Assembly: GCA_934098345.1 (NCBI GenBank)
Contig: CAKONX010000060.1
Coordinates: 1-6,795, forward strand
Direction: 5' to 3'
Length of the DNA: 6,795 nucleotides
From: an uncultured Bacilli bacterium
GTDB taxonomy: Bacteria > Bacillota_I > Bacilli_A > RF39 > UBA660
The notes under the pieces were generated by a model that did no database searches, was not told where the DNA came from, and worked only from the letters and a program-made list of their open reading frames with translations. The translations under genes and the position numbers were made by a program. This document shows, one piece after another, positions 1 through 5,698 of this stretch; position 1 is the first letter of the stretch, and the number at the start of each line of letters is the position of its first letter.

Positions 1-149
1 TCTAATGAAGCTGACGTAAATATAACTGAAAAGTCATCTGTATTTTCACTTACTTTTGCAGATCCATTTATTATTAATGTTGTACTAATTGCTGCAAATC
101 CAATAGACATTATTAAAATTGCAACTATTATTGCAGTTTTTCTCTTCAT
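1..149 (-). CDS. Partial secreted protein, tandem paralogue of the glycine-rich gene (5' end only)
   Basis: Forty-nine codons run from an ATG at 147-149 off the left edge of the window without a stop. The first 29 residues are identical to those of the upstream glycine-rich protein: a short basic start (MKRK), a hydrophobic stretch and then the sequence STTLIING. They form a signal peptide of the SipW/TasA/camelysin kind. Residues 30-49 diverge (SAKVSENTDDFSVIFTSASL), giving 42 of 49 identical overall. An AAAGGA at 161-166 upstream of the ATG is a plausible ribosome binding site, about 11 bases away. The gap to the stop of the preceding gene is only 22 bp and has no terminator, so the two are probably co-transcribed. 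Whether this copy also carries a glycine-rich domain cannot be seen. The product is presumably exported; its function is unknown. Confidence 0.85.
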   Translation of the reverse strand, partial: MKRKTAIIVAILIMSIGFAAISTTLIINGSAKVSENTDDFSVIFTSASL

Positions 150-171
150 TATATTCACTTTCCTTTCAGTT

Positions 172-1410
172 TTATTTTATTAAAGTTATACGTGCATATC
201 CATTACCTATTTTAGCACAGTTTTCAGTTGGAGTTGCACTCGTACATGTAGTTGAAATAGTTTTAGTAGATTCTTCAGTTGATTCAGCACAATTATAGCA
301 ATACATTGTTTTTTCCGTTAAAAGTGGGTTTCCTATGTAGCCAGAACCGCCATAACCACAATCATTATTTCCATTTTTACCACCGTAGAAGCCTCCGCCT
401 CCACCTCCACGCATATGAGTTCCACTAGAGACTCCCGCACCTTGACCAAATGCATTTCCAGAAGTTTGAGTTCCTGGGTAAGTTCCAGTACCTTTGAAAC
501 CACCACCATTTCCGGCAGATACTACGTGATTCGTGCAAAAACCGCCTCCGCCTCCAGAAACAATTAATAAATCATCAAGATTATTCTCAAAAGCAGTTAA
601 TAATCCTGAAGATATCGAAATATGAGTTGCTCCGCCTCCGCCTCCACAAGCTAAGTTAAGAGCATATCCACGGCCGCCTCCGTTATAGCCACCGCCTCCA
701 TCCTTTTTTCCACCAAGTCCACCGGTATTTATATAAAGAATATCTTCTTTTTTTAAATCAACTATTCCGACAGAATATCCGCCGTATCCACCACCTTCTC
801 CACCTTGAGCTCCCCAAGTTTCTAACTTATATTCCCCATCAATAAGAATTATTAACTTTTCTTCTACACCGGTATAATCAAATGTCCATTCAGTTGGGCC
901 ACTATACTTTTCTCCTAATTCATCCCTTTCAACTGCGTTAAATGTAAGTGTACATACATAATTTTCTCTTACTTCTTCTGTTGCAGTCTTGTTTAATGTA
1001 ATTGTTAATGTTCCATTTACACTTTCTTTGGCTTTTACTATAGTAGCATTATTTTCTATTTCATTTTTTATACTTGTATATTTTGCTGTTGTATTATCTT
1101 TTACTTTGCAATTAACTATAACTTCAGCATCATAGTTTGCTGAATTATTTGTTATTTCATAATTTAATACTGAAGTATCACCAACATTTTTTAAATCTTT
1201 GGTATTAAAATTTATAATTTTTTTAGTATCATCTATAACAGATGCATATACATCTTGTCCATCTAGTGTTGCTTTAGTAAATATTACACTAAAATCATCT
1301 ATATTTTCACTTATTGTTGTAGTCCCATTTATTATTAATGTTGTTGATATTGCTGCAAATCCAATAGACATTATTAAAATTGCAACTATTATTGCAGTTT
1401 TTCTCTTCAT
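172..1410 (-). CDS. Secreted TasA-like / glycine-rich (ALK/LTK-type GRD) protein
   Basis: A 412-residue protein if started at the ATG at 1410. That start aligns exactly with the MKRK start of the downstream paralogue; an in-frame ATG at 1425 would add only MVCVK and has no better ribosome binding site. Residues 1-28 are a signal region. Residues about 30-165 resemble the TasA/camelysin-like domains exported by SipW-type signal peptidases (NGTTT...DDFSV, then beta-rich sequence). Residues about 175-412 form a glycine-rich domain of the ALK/LTK-GRD (Gly_rich) type, with YKLETWGAQGG at 194-204, repeated GGGGG runs, GGGATHIS at 258-265 and LLIVSGGGGG at 281-290. A cysteine-bearing tail (YCYNC at 370-374, C389, C398) ends in GNGYARITLIK. 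The glycine codons raise local G+C above the rest of the window. Export is well supported. A role in matrix, spore surface or adhesion is only inferred; no catalytic motif is visible. Confidence 0.85.
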   Translation of the reverse strand: MKRKTAIIVAILIMSIGFAAISTTLIINGTTTISENIDDFSVIFTKATLDGQDVYASVIDDTKKIINFNTKDLKNVGDTSVLNYEITNNSANYDAEVIVNCKVKDNTTAKYTSIKNEIENNATIVKAKESVNGTLTITLNKTATEEVRENYVCTLTFNAVERDELGEKYSGPTEWTFDYTGVEEKLIILIDGEYKLETWGAQGGEGGGYGGYSVGIVDLKKEDILYINTGGLGGKKDGGGGYNGGGRGYALNLACGGGGGATHISISSGLLTAFENNLDDLLIVSGGGGGFCTNHVVSAGNGGGFKGTGTYPGTQTSGNAFGQGAGVSSGTHMRGGGGGGFYGGKNGNNDCGYGGSGYIGNPLLTEKTMYCYNCAESTEESTKTISTTCTSATPTENCAKIGNGYARITLIK

Positions 1411-1457
1411 TTTTACACACACCATTCTACACTAAGTATACAATATTTTAGTTGTAT

Positions 1458-1487
1458 ATTATATTTAATATTAATATTATGTGTAAA
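1458..1487 (-). promoter_or_regulatory. Candidate sigma-A promoter of the glycine-rich tandem
   Basis: Read on the minus strand there is a -35 of TTTACA (1482-1487, five of six to TTGACA), an 18 bp spacer and an exact TATAAT (1458-1463). Transcription would start near 1451, giving a leader of about 40 bases to the ATG at 1410. The terminator just upstream (1505-1529) isolates this unit, so a promoter is expected here. A second possible -10, TATACT at 1435-1440, has no good -35. The surrounding DNA is very AT-rich, so chance matches are likely. Confidence 0.5.
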
Positions 1488-1495
1488 TATTTACA
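1482..1495. promoter_or_regulatory. 14-bp perfect palindrome over the -35 box, possible operator
   Basis: TGTAAATATTTACA is its own reverse complement, and one half coincides with the candidate -35 of the glycine-rich promoter. That is where a repressor could act. It fits the catabolite-responsive (cre) pattern TGTNANCGNTNACA except that the central CG is TA, so CcpA binding is doubtful. A second 14-bp palindrome made only of A and T (TAATATTAATATTA, 1466-1479) lies in the spacer. The regulator is unknown. Confidence 0.3.
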
Positions 1496-1504
1496 TTATA
1501 TAAA

Positions 1505-1529
1505 AAAAGCACAACTAAGTTGTGCTTTT
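1505..1529 (-). terminator. Rho-independent terminator after the LCP gene
   Basis: AAAAGCACAA (1505-1514) and TTGTGCTTTT (1520-1529) form a 10-bp stem around a 5-base loop. On the minus strand it is followed by a run of seven T (1502-1508, partly within the stem). It begins directly after the LCP stop codon at 1531-1533, so it ends the LCP transcript. The other strand has a run of T as well, but no plus-strand gene arrives there. Confidence 0.88.
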
Positions 1530-1530
1530 C

Positions 1531-3036
1531 TTAAGATAAAGTTTCTTCTCCAGCAACTAAAGCATCCATTGTATTTTTTATTGTTTCAATAGTAGATTCA
1601 TCTGGAGCCATTACATATGCAATAGAAGAACCAGATGAATAACAAGCTCCTCTTGAATCAGTTCCGTTAGCGCTTAGTTTTGTAAATTTCCATCCACTAG
1701 TTCTATTCATTTGTTTTTTTATGAATTTAACCATTTCATCACTAGTCATATTTGTACTTACTTTTTTATCTAAAGCATTTAATATTGAACTATATTTAGT
1801 AATAATACTTGGACTCATTGCTTTATTAATAATAGCTTCTAAAATCATCATTTGATTTTCACCCCTAGCACGATCTCCTGTTTGGAAAGTATGTCTATGT
1901 CTAGCTAAAGCAAGAGCTTGTTCACCATTTAATGTTTGTTTTCCTTTTTTCAAGCAAATTTGCTTATCTCCAAATTCTCTTTTAGAATTTTGTTCACAGA
2001 AATTTTTTGGAACATCTACTTCAATTCCTTTTAAAGCATTAACGATACTTACAAATGAAGTAAAATTAACTCTAGCATAATAATCTATCTTTTCATCATA
2101 TAAGTCACTTAATGTAAGTAAAGACTCTTCTACTCCATAAATACCAGAATGAGTAAGCTTATCCATAGCTTTTTTAGTATGTAATTTTACATAATAATCT
2201 CTTGGCGTTGAAACCATTAAAATATTTTTAGTACGTGGATTAACACCAATTATTAAATTAACATCACTTCTTGCTTTATTTTGAACTGAACCACTTGTAT
2301 CAATTCCACTTATATACATAAAAAATGCTTCTTTAGTAATATCTTTAGTACTTTTTATTGTCTTAACTTTAGTTTCAATTTTAAAAGATTCAATTTTCCT
2401 AAGTTGTTTAAAAAGACTTTCATTTTCTTCTTTTATAATGTCTTCTTTAGATACTTCCATTATAATTGCATCATACGAATTATTTTCAAGTTTATTAAGC
2501 ATTTCATTAAGTTCTTCTTCTTTATGATATGAAAAATCAATTTTATTATCTATTTCTTTAATTACTTGATTAATTTTCTCATCTTCTTCACTTGATAAAT
2601 ATCCAAATTTCTTATCATCTAAATCTTCAAGCTTACTATATTTGCTATTTAATACATAAACTCCATATTCATCTATTCTTTTACCATTATCAGTTATACT
2701 TTTAATAAATTCTAAAGTATTTGCTCCATATACTAAAAATATACTTTCTAAAGCTATAATTAATATAGTAAAAACTAAAAATAAACGTTTAATCCATAAA
2801 CGAAGTCGATTATTATTTAAAATAACAGTTATAAAGAAAACCAGTATAATTAAAAATAAACCACCTATTAAAATTAATGGTAAAGGAAATATATCATTAT
2901 AAATTGCAAATGAAAATGATATAACAGATAAAATTATCAACAAAAATGATATAAGTTTATAAAATAAATTACGCTTCTTTTTTTTATGTTTTTCCGGTTT
3001 CTTTGCTTGTGTGTTTTCTAACTCAGCTCTTGTCAC
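1531..3036 (-). CDS. LCP (LytR-CpsA-Psr) family cell-wall polymer ligase with extra extracellular half-domain
   Basis: LCP enzymes transfer polyprenyl-pyrophosphate-linked glycopolymers such as teichoic acids or capsule onto peptidoglycan outside the membrane. This 501-residue protein starts with a basic cytoplasmic stretch (about 12-22). Three membrane segments follow (about 25-46, 51-73, 84-104). A region at about 117-225 resembles half of a type 2 periplasmic binding domain (YVLNSKYSKLEDLDDKKFGYL, then YDAIIMEVS). The LCP domain spans about 240-490. Residues that match the polyprenyl-phosphate pocket of pneumococcal Cps2A, with the same spacings as I recall them, are D246, R256, D258, R279 (STPRD), R379, R381 and Q395. 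The usual RQQ ends NQ here. Cysteines 347, 361 and 465 could form a disulfide. The start used is the GTG at 3036; a GTG at 3045 lies inside the ribosome binding site. It follows sigE by about 80 bp and ends at a terminator. The substrate is unknown. Confidence 0.92.
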   Translation of the reverse strand: MTRAELENTQAKKPEKHKKKKRNLFYKLISFLLIILSVISFSFAIYNDIFPLPLILIGGLFLIILVFFITVILNNNRLRLWIKRLFLVFTILIIALESIFLVYGANTLEFIKSITDNGKRIDEYGVYVLNSKYSKLEDLDDKKFGYLSSEEDEKINQVIKEIDNKIDFSYHKEEELNEMLNKLENNSYDAIIMEVSKEDIIKEENESLFKQLRKIESFKIETKVKTIKSTKDITKEAFFMYISGIDTSGSVQNKARSDVNLIIGVNPRTKNILMVSTPRDYYVKLHTKKAMDKLTHSGIYGVEESLLTLSDLYDEKIDYYARVNFTSFVSIVNALKGIEVDVPKNFCEQNSKREFGDKQICLKKGKQTLNGEQALALARHRHTFQTGDRARGENQMMILEAIINKAMSPSIITKYSSILNALDKKVSTNMTSDEMVKFIKKQMNRTSGWKFTKLSANGTDSRGACYSSGSSIAYVMAPDESTIETIKNTMDALVAGEETLS

Positions 3037-3040
3037 ACGT

Positions 3041-3050
3041 ATCACCTCTC
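3041..3050 (-). promoter_or_regulatory. Ribosome binding site that decides the LCP start
   Basis: On the minus strand GAGAGGTGAT matches the anti-Shine-Dalgarno target AGGAGGTGAT closely. The GTG at 3043-3045 is part of this site and so cannot be its own start, while the in-frame GTG at 3034-3036 sits at a normal spacing of about 6 to 8 bases. This shortens the protein by three residues (MIR). Confidence 0.7.
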
Positions 3051-3055
3051 ACTTA

Positions 3056-3083
3056 ATTTTAGCATATTGATTTATTTTGAAAA
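3056..3083 (-). promoter_or_regulatory. Candidate promoter for the LCP gene
   Basis: The minus strand reads TTTTCA (3078-3083), a 16 bp spacer and TAAAAT (3056-3061) preceded by TGC, an extended -10 pattern. The predicted start, near 3049, would leave a leader of only about 13 bases with the ribosome binding site at its very 5' end. No terminator separates sigE from this gene, so read-through from spoIIGA-sigE is an equally good explanation. No sigma-E type -10 (CATACA-like) is visible. Confidence 0.3.
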
Positions 3084-3117
3084 CACTTATTCATAATTGT
3101 TGATAATTAGTTTACAC

Positions 3118-3807
3118 TTAATTAATTGTTTCTTTAATTCTTTTTATTACTTTCTTTTCAATTCTTGAAATATAACTTTGAGAAATACCTAACATATTAG
3201 CAACTTCTTTTTGAGTGTATTCTTCAGTATTATTAAGTCCATATCTTAAAGTCATTATAAGTTTTTCACGATCACTCAAAGTATTTAGTTCATTTATTAA
3301 GTATTTTGTTTCTTGCTTTTTATTTACACTTTCAGCAACTATATCTTCTTCTGTTCCTAAAACATCTTCTAATGCAAGTGTATTTCCTTCAGCATCATAA
3401 TTTAAAGTTTCTTCTAAACTAACTTCAACTTTTTTCTTTTTATTCTTTCTTAAAAACATAAGTATTTCATTAGATATACAACGTGATACATAAGTTGCAA
3501 GTTTAATATTTTTATCAGCTTTATAAGTATTAATCCCTTTTATTAAACCTATTGAACCAATTGACACTAAGTCTTCTATATCATATCCAGTATTTTCATA
3601 TTTTTTAGCAAGAAAAACAACTAATCTTAAATTATGTTCAATTAATTTATCTCTAGCATATTTATCACCTAAACTACTTTTTAAAGCAAGATTATACTCT
3701 TCTTCTTTACTAAGTGGTGGTGGCAATATATCTGTGCTTCCTATGAATAAACATGAATCACCTTTTTTTAGTATACTTAAAATTTTATTTATAATTTTTT
3801 TTAACAT
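3118..3807 (-). CDS. sigE: Sporulation sigma factor sigma-E, pro-form
   Basis: Sigma-E directs early mother-cell transcription after asymmetric division and is made as an inactive, membrane-associated precursor. The protein has 229 residues, against about 239 in B. subtilis. A basic amphipathic pro-sequence (MLKKIINKILSILKK) precedes FIGSTDILPPPLS, which aligns with YIGGSEALPPPLS of B. subtilis. By that alignment the cut would fall near residue 20 or 21, so the pro-sequence is about seven residues shorter. Region 2 covers about 54-122 (NLRLVVFLAKKYENTGYDIEDL, then GLIKGINTY and LATYVSRCISNEILMFLR). Region 4 covers about 177-225, with the helix-turn-helix at 198-217 (TQKEVANMLGISQSYISRIEK). 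The ATG at 3805-3807 has a strong ribosome binding site (AGAGGAGAG) inside the end of spoIIGA, and the two genes overlap by 7 bp, which suggests translational coupling with its own protease. Confidence 0.96.
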   Translation of the reverse strand: MLKKIINKILSILKKGDSCLFIGSTDILPPPLSKEEEYNLALKSSLGDKYARDKLIEHNLRLVVFLAKKYENTGYDIEDLVSIGSIGLIKGINTYKADKNIKLATYVSRCISNEILMFLRKNKKKKVEVSLEETLNYDAEGNTLALEDVLGTEEDIVAESVNKKQETKYLINELNTLSDREKLIMTLRYGLNNTEEYTQKEVANMLGISQSYISRIEKKVIKRIKETIN

Positions 3808-4535
3808 GTTATCTCTCCTCTTATATGTTCATTTAAAATAATATCTATATTGTTTTTTAATACATTTTCATCTATTAAACCCAATAAGACATTTACTTCT
3901 TTAGAATTAATATAAACTTTATCAACTTTAATACATTTTAAAATTGATTCATTATTTATTACTTTATAAGGAACATAAAATATTTTATGACTTTTAAAAT
4001 TAATATTTTTATTTACCATGATTACAGGTAAATTTGTTATTGGATCTATTAAAGTATTTCCTGTATCCATATAACCTTTAAGATTATACGTATTATCTTT
4101 ATCAACAATTATAATTTCATATATTTTTTTTAAATCCACTTTATACTTATTCATTGCATATAAATATATTCCTAAAATAATTGGAGAAATAATAATCATC
4201 ATTACTATATTAACTTTATATGCACTTCCACTTAACATATATTGAGATCCACCTATAATAATTGTAATTACATAAAAATAAAAAGTATTTTCAATAATAT
4301 TTTTTTTACCAAAAGAAACTACAACCATAATTAAACTTAATAAGAATTTAAATAAAATAAGAAAAATTGAATCTATTTTCACAAATAAAGTTATTATACT
4401 TAAACTACCAATTATTGATGATAATAATAGTCTTTTAAAAGGTGTATTTCTTTTTAAAAGAACTGAAGTTGCTGTAAGTATTAATAAATCATATACAAAG
4501 TTTATAATAATTACTAAATCTAAATATACCTTCAT
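3801..4535 (-). CDS. spoIIGA: Sigma-E processing peptidase SpoIIGA
   Basis: SpoIIGA is the membrane aspartic protease that removes the pro-sequence of sigma-E, normally triggered by the forespore signal SpoIIR. The first half has about five membrane segments (roughly 5-27, 33-53, 55-75, 84-104 and 108-128), and the start MKVYLDLVIIINF matches the family start, fixing the ATG at 4535. The cytoplasmic half holds the catalytic motif DTGN at 157-160, within GYMDTGNTLIDPITNLPVIM, as in family A36 and retroviral-like aspartic proteases. The later YVPYKVI (187-193) and the region ending in DIILNEHI also fit the family. At 244 residues it is well short of the roughly 309 of B. subtilis; the loss appears spread over loops and the C-terminus rather than in the active site. 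A GGTG five bases before the ATG is the ribosome binding site. It overlaps sigE, its substrate. spoIIR is not in the window. Confidence 0.94.
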   Translation of the reverse strand: MKVYLDLVIIINFVYDLLILTATSVLLKRNTPFKRLLLSSIIGSLSIITLFVKIDSIFLILFKFLLSLIMVVVSFGKKNIIENTFYFYVITIIIGGSQYMLSGSAYKVNIVMMIIISPIILGIYLYAMNKYKVDLKKIYEIIIVDKDNTYNLKGYMDTGNTLIDPITNLPVIMVNKNINFKSHKIFYVPYKVINNESILKCIKVDKVYINSKEVNVLLGLIDENVLKNNIDIILNEHIRGEITC

Positions 4536-4550
4536 ATTATCACCAAAATT

Positions 4551-4583
4551 ATCTTATCTAATAATGATTAAATAATATGTCAA
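4551..4583 (-). promoter_or_regulatory. Possible Spo0A-dependent spoIIGA promoter with unusual spacing
   Basis: The minus strand has an exact TTGACA (4578-4583) 43 bp before the spoIIGA ATG. Read on the plus strand, the same place is TGTCAAA (4578-4584), one base from the Spo0A box TGTCGAA. No good -10 lies 16 to 18 bp away; TAGATA at 17 bp is poor. TAAGAT follows at 21 bp (4551-4556) and GATAAT at 24 bp. The B. subtilis spoIIG promoter is known for a 22 bp spacer and a 0A box over its -35, so the layout is suggestive. Against it, a start driven by the distal -10 would fall in the ribosome binding site. Confidence 0.35.
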
Positions 4584-4600
4584 ATAAGATATCAATGCAT

Positions 4601-4624
4601 AAAAAAAGAAGATATTATCTTCTT
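4601..4624 (-). terminator. Terminator hairpin containing the stop codon of the upstream gene
   Basis: AAGAAGA (4606-4612) and TCTTCTT (4618-4624) form a 7-bp stem with a 5-base loop; on the minus strand it runs into seven T (4601-4607). The TAA stop of the unrecognised gene (4615-4617) lies in the loop. Only two pairs are G-C, so the stem is weak, but the T run and its position between two transcription units support the call. Confidence 0.55.
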
Positions 4625-5637
4625 GGTCCTCTTGGTGGAGGTGGAGCTATTGGAGGTTTATTCTCCCTCATTCTATCATCTTGTAATTCATTATATTTAT
4701 TATAAGGACTTTTAACTCCATAATATCCATATTGATCTTCGTAGTATTGTTTATAAGCTTCTTTTTCTTTATCAATTGTTTCTTCTTTTTTAGTTTCATT
4801 TGCTTGAGATGCTTTTTGTGCTCTTGAAACTTGTTCTTGATATCTAGCATCTTCTCTAATACGTTCTAATCTTTCTCGTTCTTCTTTTTCAGCTAAAGCT
4901 CTTGATGCTTGACGTGCATATTCATAAAATACATTTGTATCTTGATATGTTTTAATATACTCTTCTACTTCTTTTCTAGTTTCAGGATCTTTTAAATCTA
5001 CTGGAACTGTATTACCTTTATCATCTGTATCTAAAGTTATATTAATAAATTCAAGAATTCTTCTATCATTATTAAAAGGATTATTTTTTACAAAGTCATA
5101 TTCTGAACCTGTAGCTATTTCTGCTTTAGGAACATAACCATAATAAACATTCGCGTTATTTCCTGGTTTTTTAGCTACATACATATATTTATTGTTTAAT
5201 TTTCCATCTCTAGTTAATTTTGGTCCAATACAAACTTCTTTATCACCACTTGATGCAAATAATCTTGGTTGATAAAGATATATAGTTTTTTCAACATTAA
5301 CACCAGCATTGCATCTTAATGTTCCTTTTACAACAACATCTTGATCAATATCAAATTGAAATTCTTCTCTTAAACGCATATCAAATTTATCTTCACTATT
5401 TTTAGTGTTTAGAAAACTTAATTTTTTTGTTTTATCTATTGAATTTTCAAATTTTCTTTTTCTAATTAATTCTTCTTGATATTCAGGAGTACTCTCTAAC
5501 TCCTCTTGTTTTTTCTTTTTTCTCTTGTCATTTTTATTGGCAATTGCTCCAATTATATCAGGAAATTTTTTTACTAAAGCGTAACCACCACCAAATATTG
5601 CAGCTAATGCTAATACAGTTGGTCCAAATGGATCCAT
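4615..5637 (-). CDS. Unrecognised membrane-anchored protein with coiled-coil region and proline-rich tail
   Basis: I do not recognise this 340-residue protein. Residues about 5-32 are hydrophobic and glycine-rich (GPTVLALAAIFGGGYALVKKF), likely a single membrane anchor without a signal peptidase motif. Residues 36-45 are strongly basic, which would leave the rest in the cytoplasm. A mixed alpha/beta section spans about 75-205 (EEFQFDIDQDVVVKGTLRC, YLYQPRLFAS, YVAKKPGNNANVYYGYVPKAEI). Residues about 215-295 are charged and helical, probably coiled coil (ARQASRALAEKEERERLERI). A tyrosine- and glutamine-rich stretch (YKQYYEDQYGYYG, 295-307) leads to the tail PPIAPPPPRGPRR. The ATG at 5637 has a good ribosome binding site (AAGGTG, 5 bases away). 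It lies 61 bp after rmuC and ends in a terminator before spoIIGA. It could be a scaffold or envelope-associated factor; this is a guess from composition only. Confidence 0.85.
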   Translation of the reverse strand: MDPFGPTVLALAAIFGGGYALVKKFPDIIGAIANKNDKRKKKKQEELESTPEYQEELIRKRKFENSIDKTKKLSFLNTKNSEDKFDMRLREEFQFDIDQDVVVKGTLRCNAGVNVEKTIYLYQPRLFASSGDKEVCIGPKLTRDGKLNNKYMYVAKKPGNNANVYYGYVPKAEIATGSEYDFVKNNPFNNDRRILEFINITLDTDDKGNTVPVDLKDPETRKEVEEYIKTYQDTNVFYEYARQASRALAEKEERERLERIREDARYQEQVSRAQKASQANETKKEETIDKEKEAYKQYYEDQYGYYGVKSPYNKYNELQDDRMRENKPPIAPPPPRGPRR

Positions 5638-5657
5638 ATATTCACCTTCTCACTAAA

Positions 5658-5687
5658 ATAATATTATAAAATGTATACTTAAGTCAA
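5658..5687 (-). promoter_or_regulatory. Candidate sigma-A promoter for the unrecognised gene
   Basis: The minus strand reads TTGACT (5682-5687), an 18 bp spacer and TATTAT (5658-5663), each five of six to consensus. An exact TATAAT also occurs at 13 bp from the same -35. The predicted leader is only about 14 bases. The 61-bp gap after rmuC shows no hairpin terminator, so co-transcription with rmuC remains possible. Confidence 0.4.
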
Positions 5688-5698
5688 TGAAATGTATA

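Noticed and set aside
360..830. Repeated CCTCCGCC/CCACC tracts with locally higher G+C, considered as a repeat array or transferred segment
   Set aside because: They are the codons for the polyglycine runs of the glycine-rich domain; the spacing is irregular and in frame.
1199..1435. Plus-strand open frame of 78 codons opposite the glycine-rich gene
   Set aside because: It is the antisense of the signal and TasA-like region, has no ribosome binding site, and the minus-strand frame has clear domains.
1482..1495. CcpA (cre) site
   Set aside because: The central CG required by the cre consensus is TA here, so only an unspecified operator-like palindrome is claimed.
3046..3117. Terminator or sigma-E promoter between sigE and the LCP gene
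   Set aside because: No stem followed by a T run and no CATACA-like -10 could be found in these 72 bases.
3215..3400. Plus-strand open frame of 61 codons opposite sigE
   Set aside because: Lies wholly antisense to conserved sigma-factor coding sequence and resembles nothing.
4668..4850. Minus-strand open frame of 60 codons in another frame of the 340-residue gene
   Set aside because: Lysine- and isoleucine-rich low-complexity translation typical of a shifted frame in AT-rich DNA.
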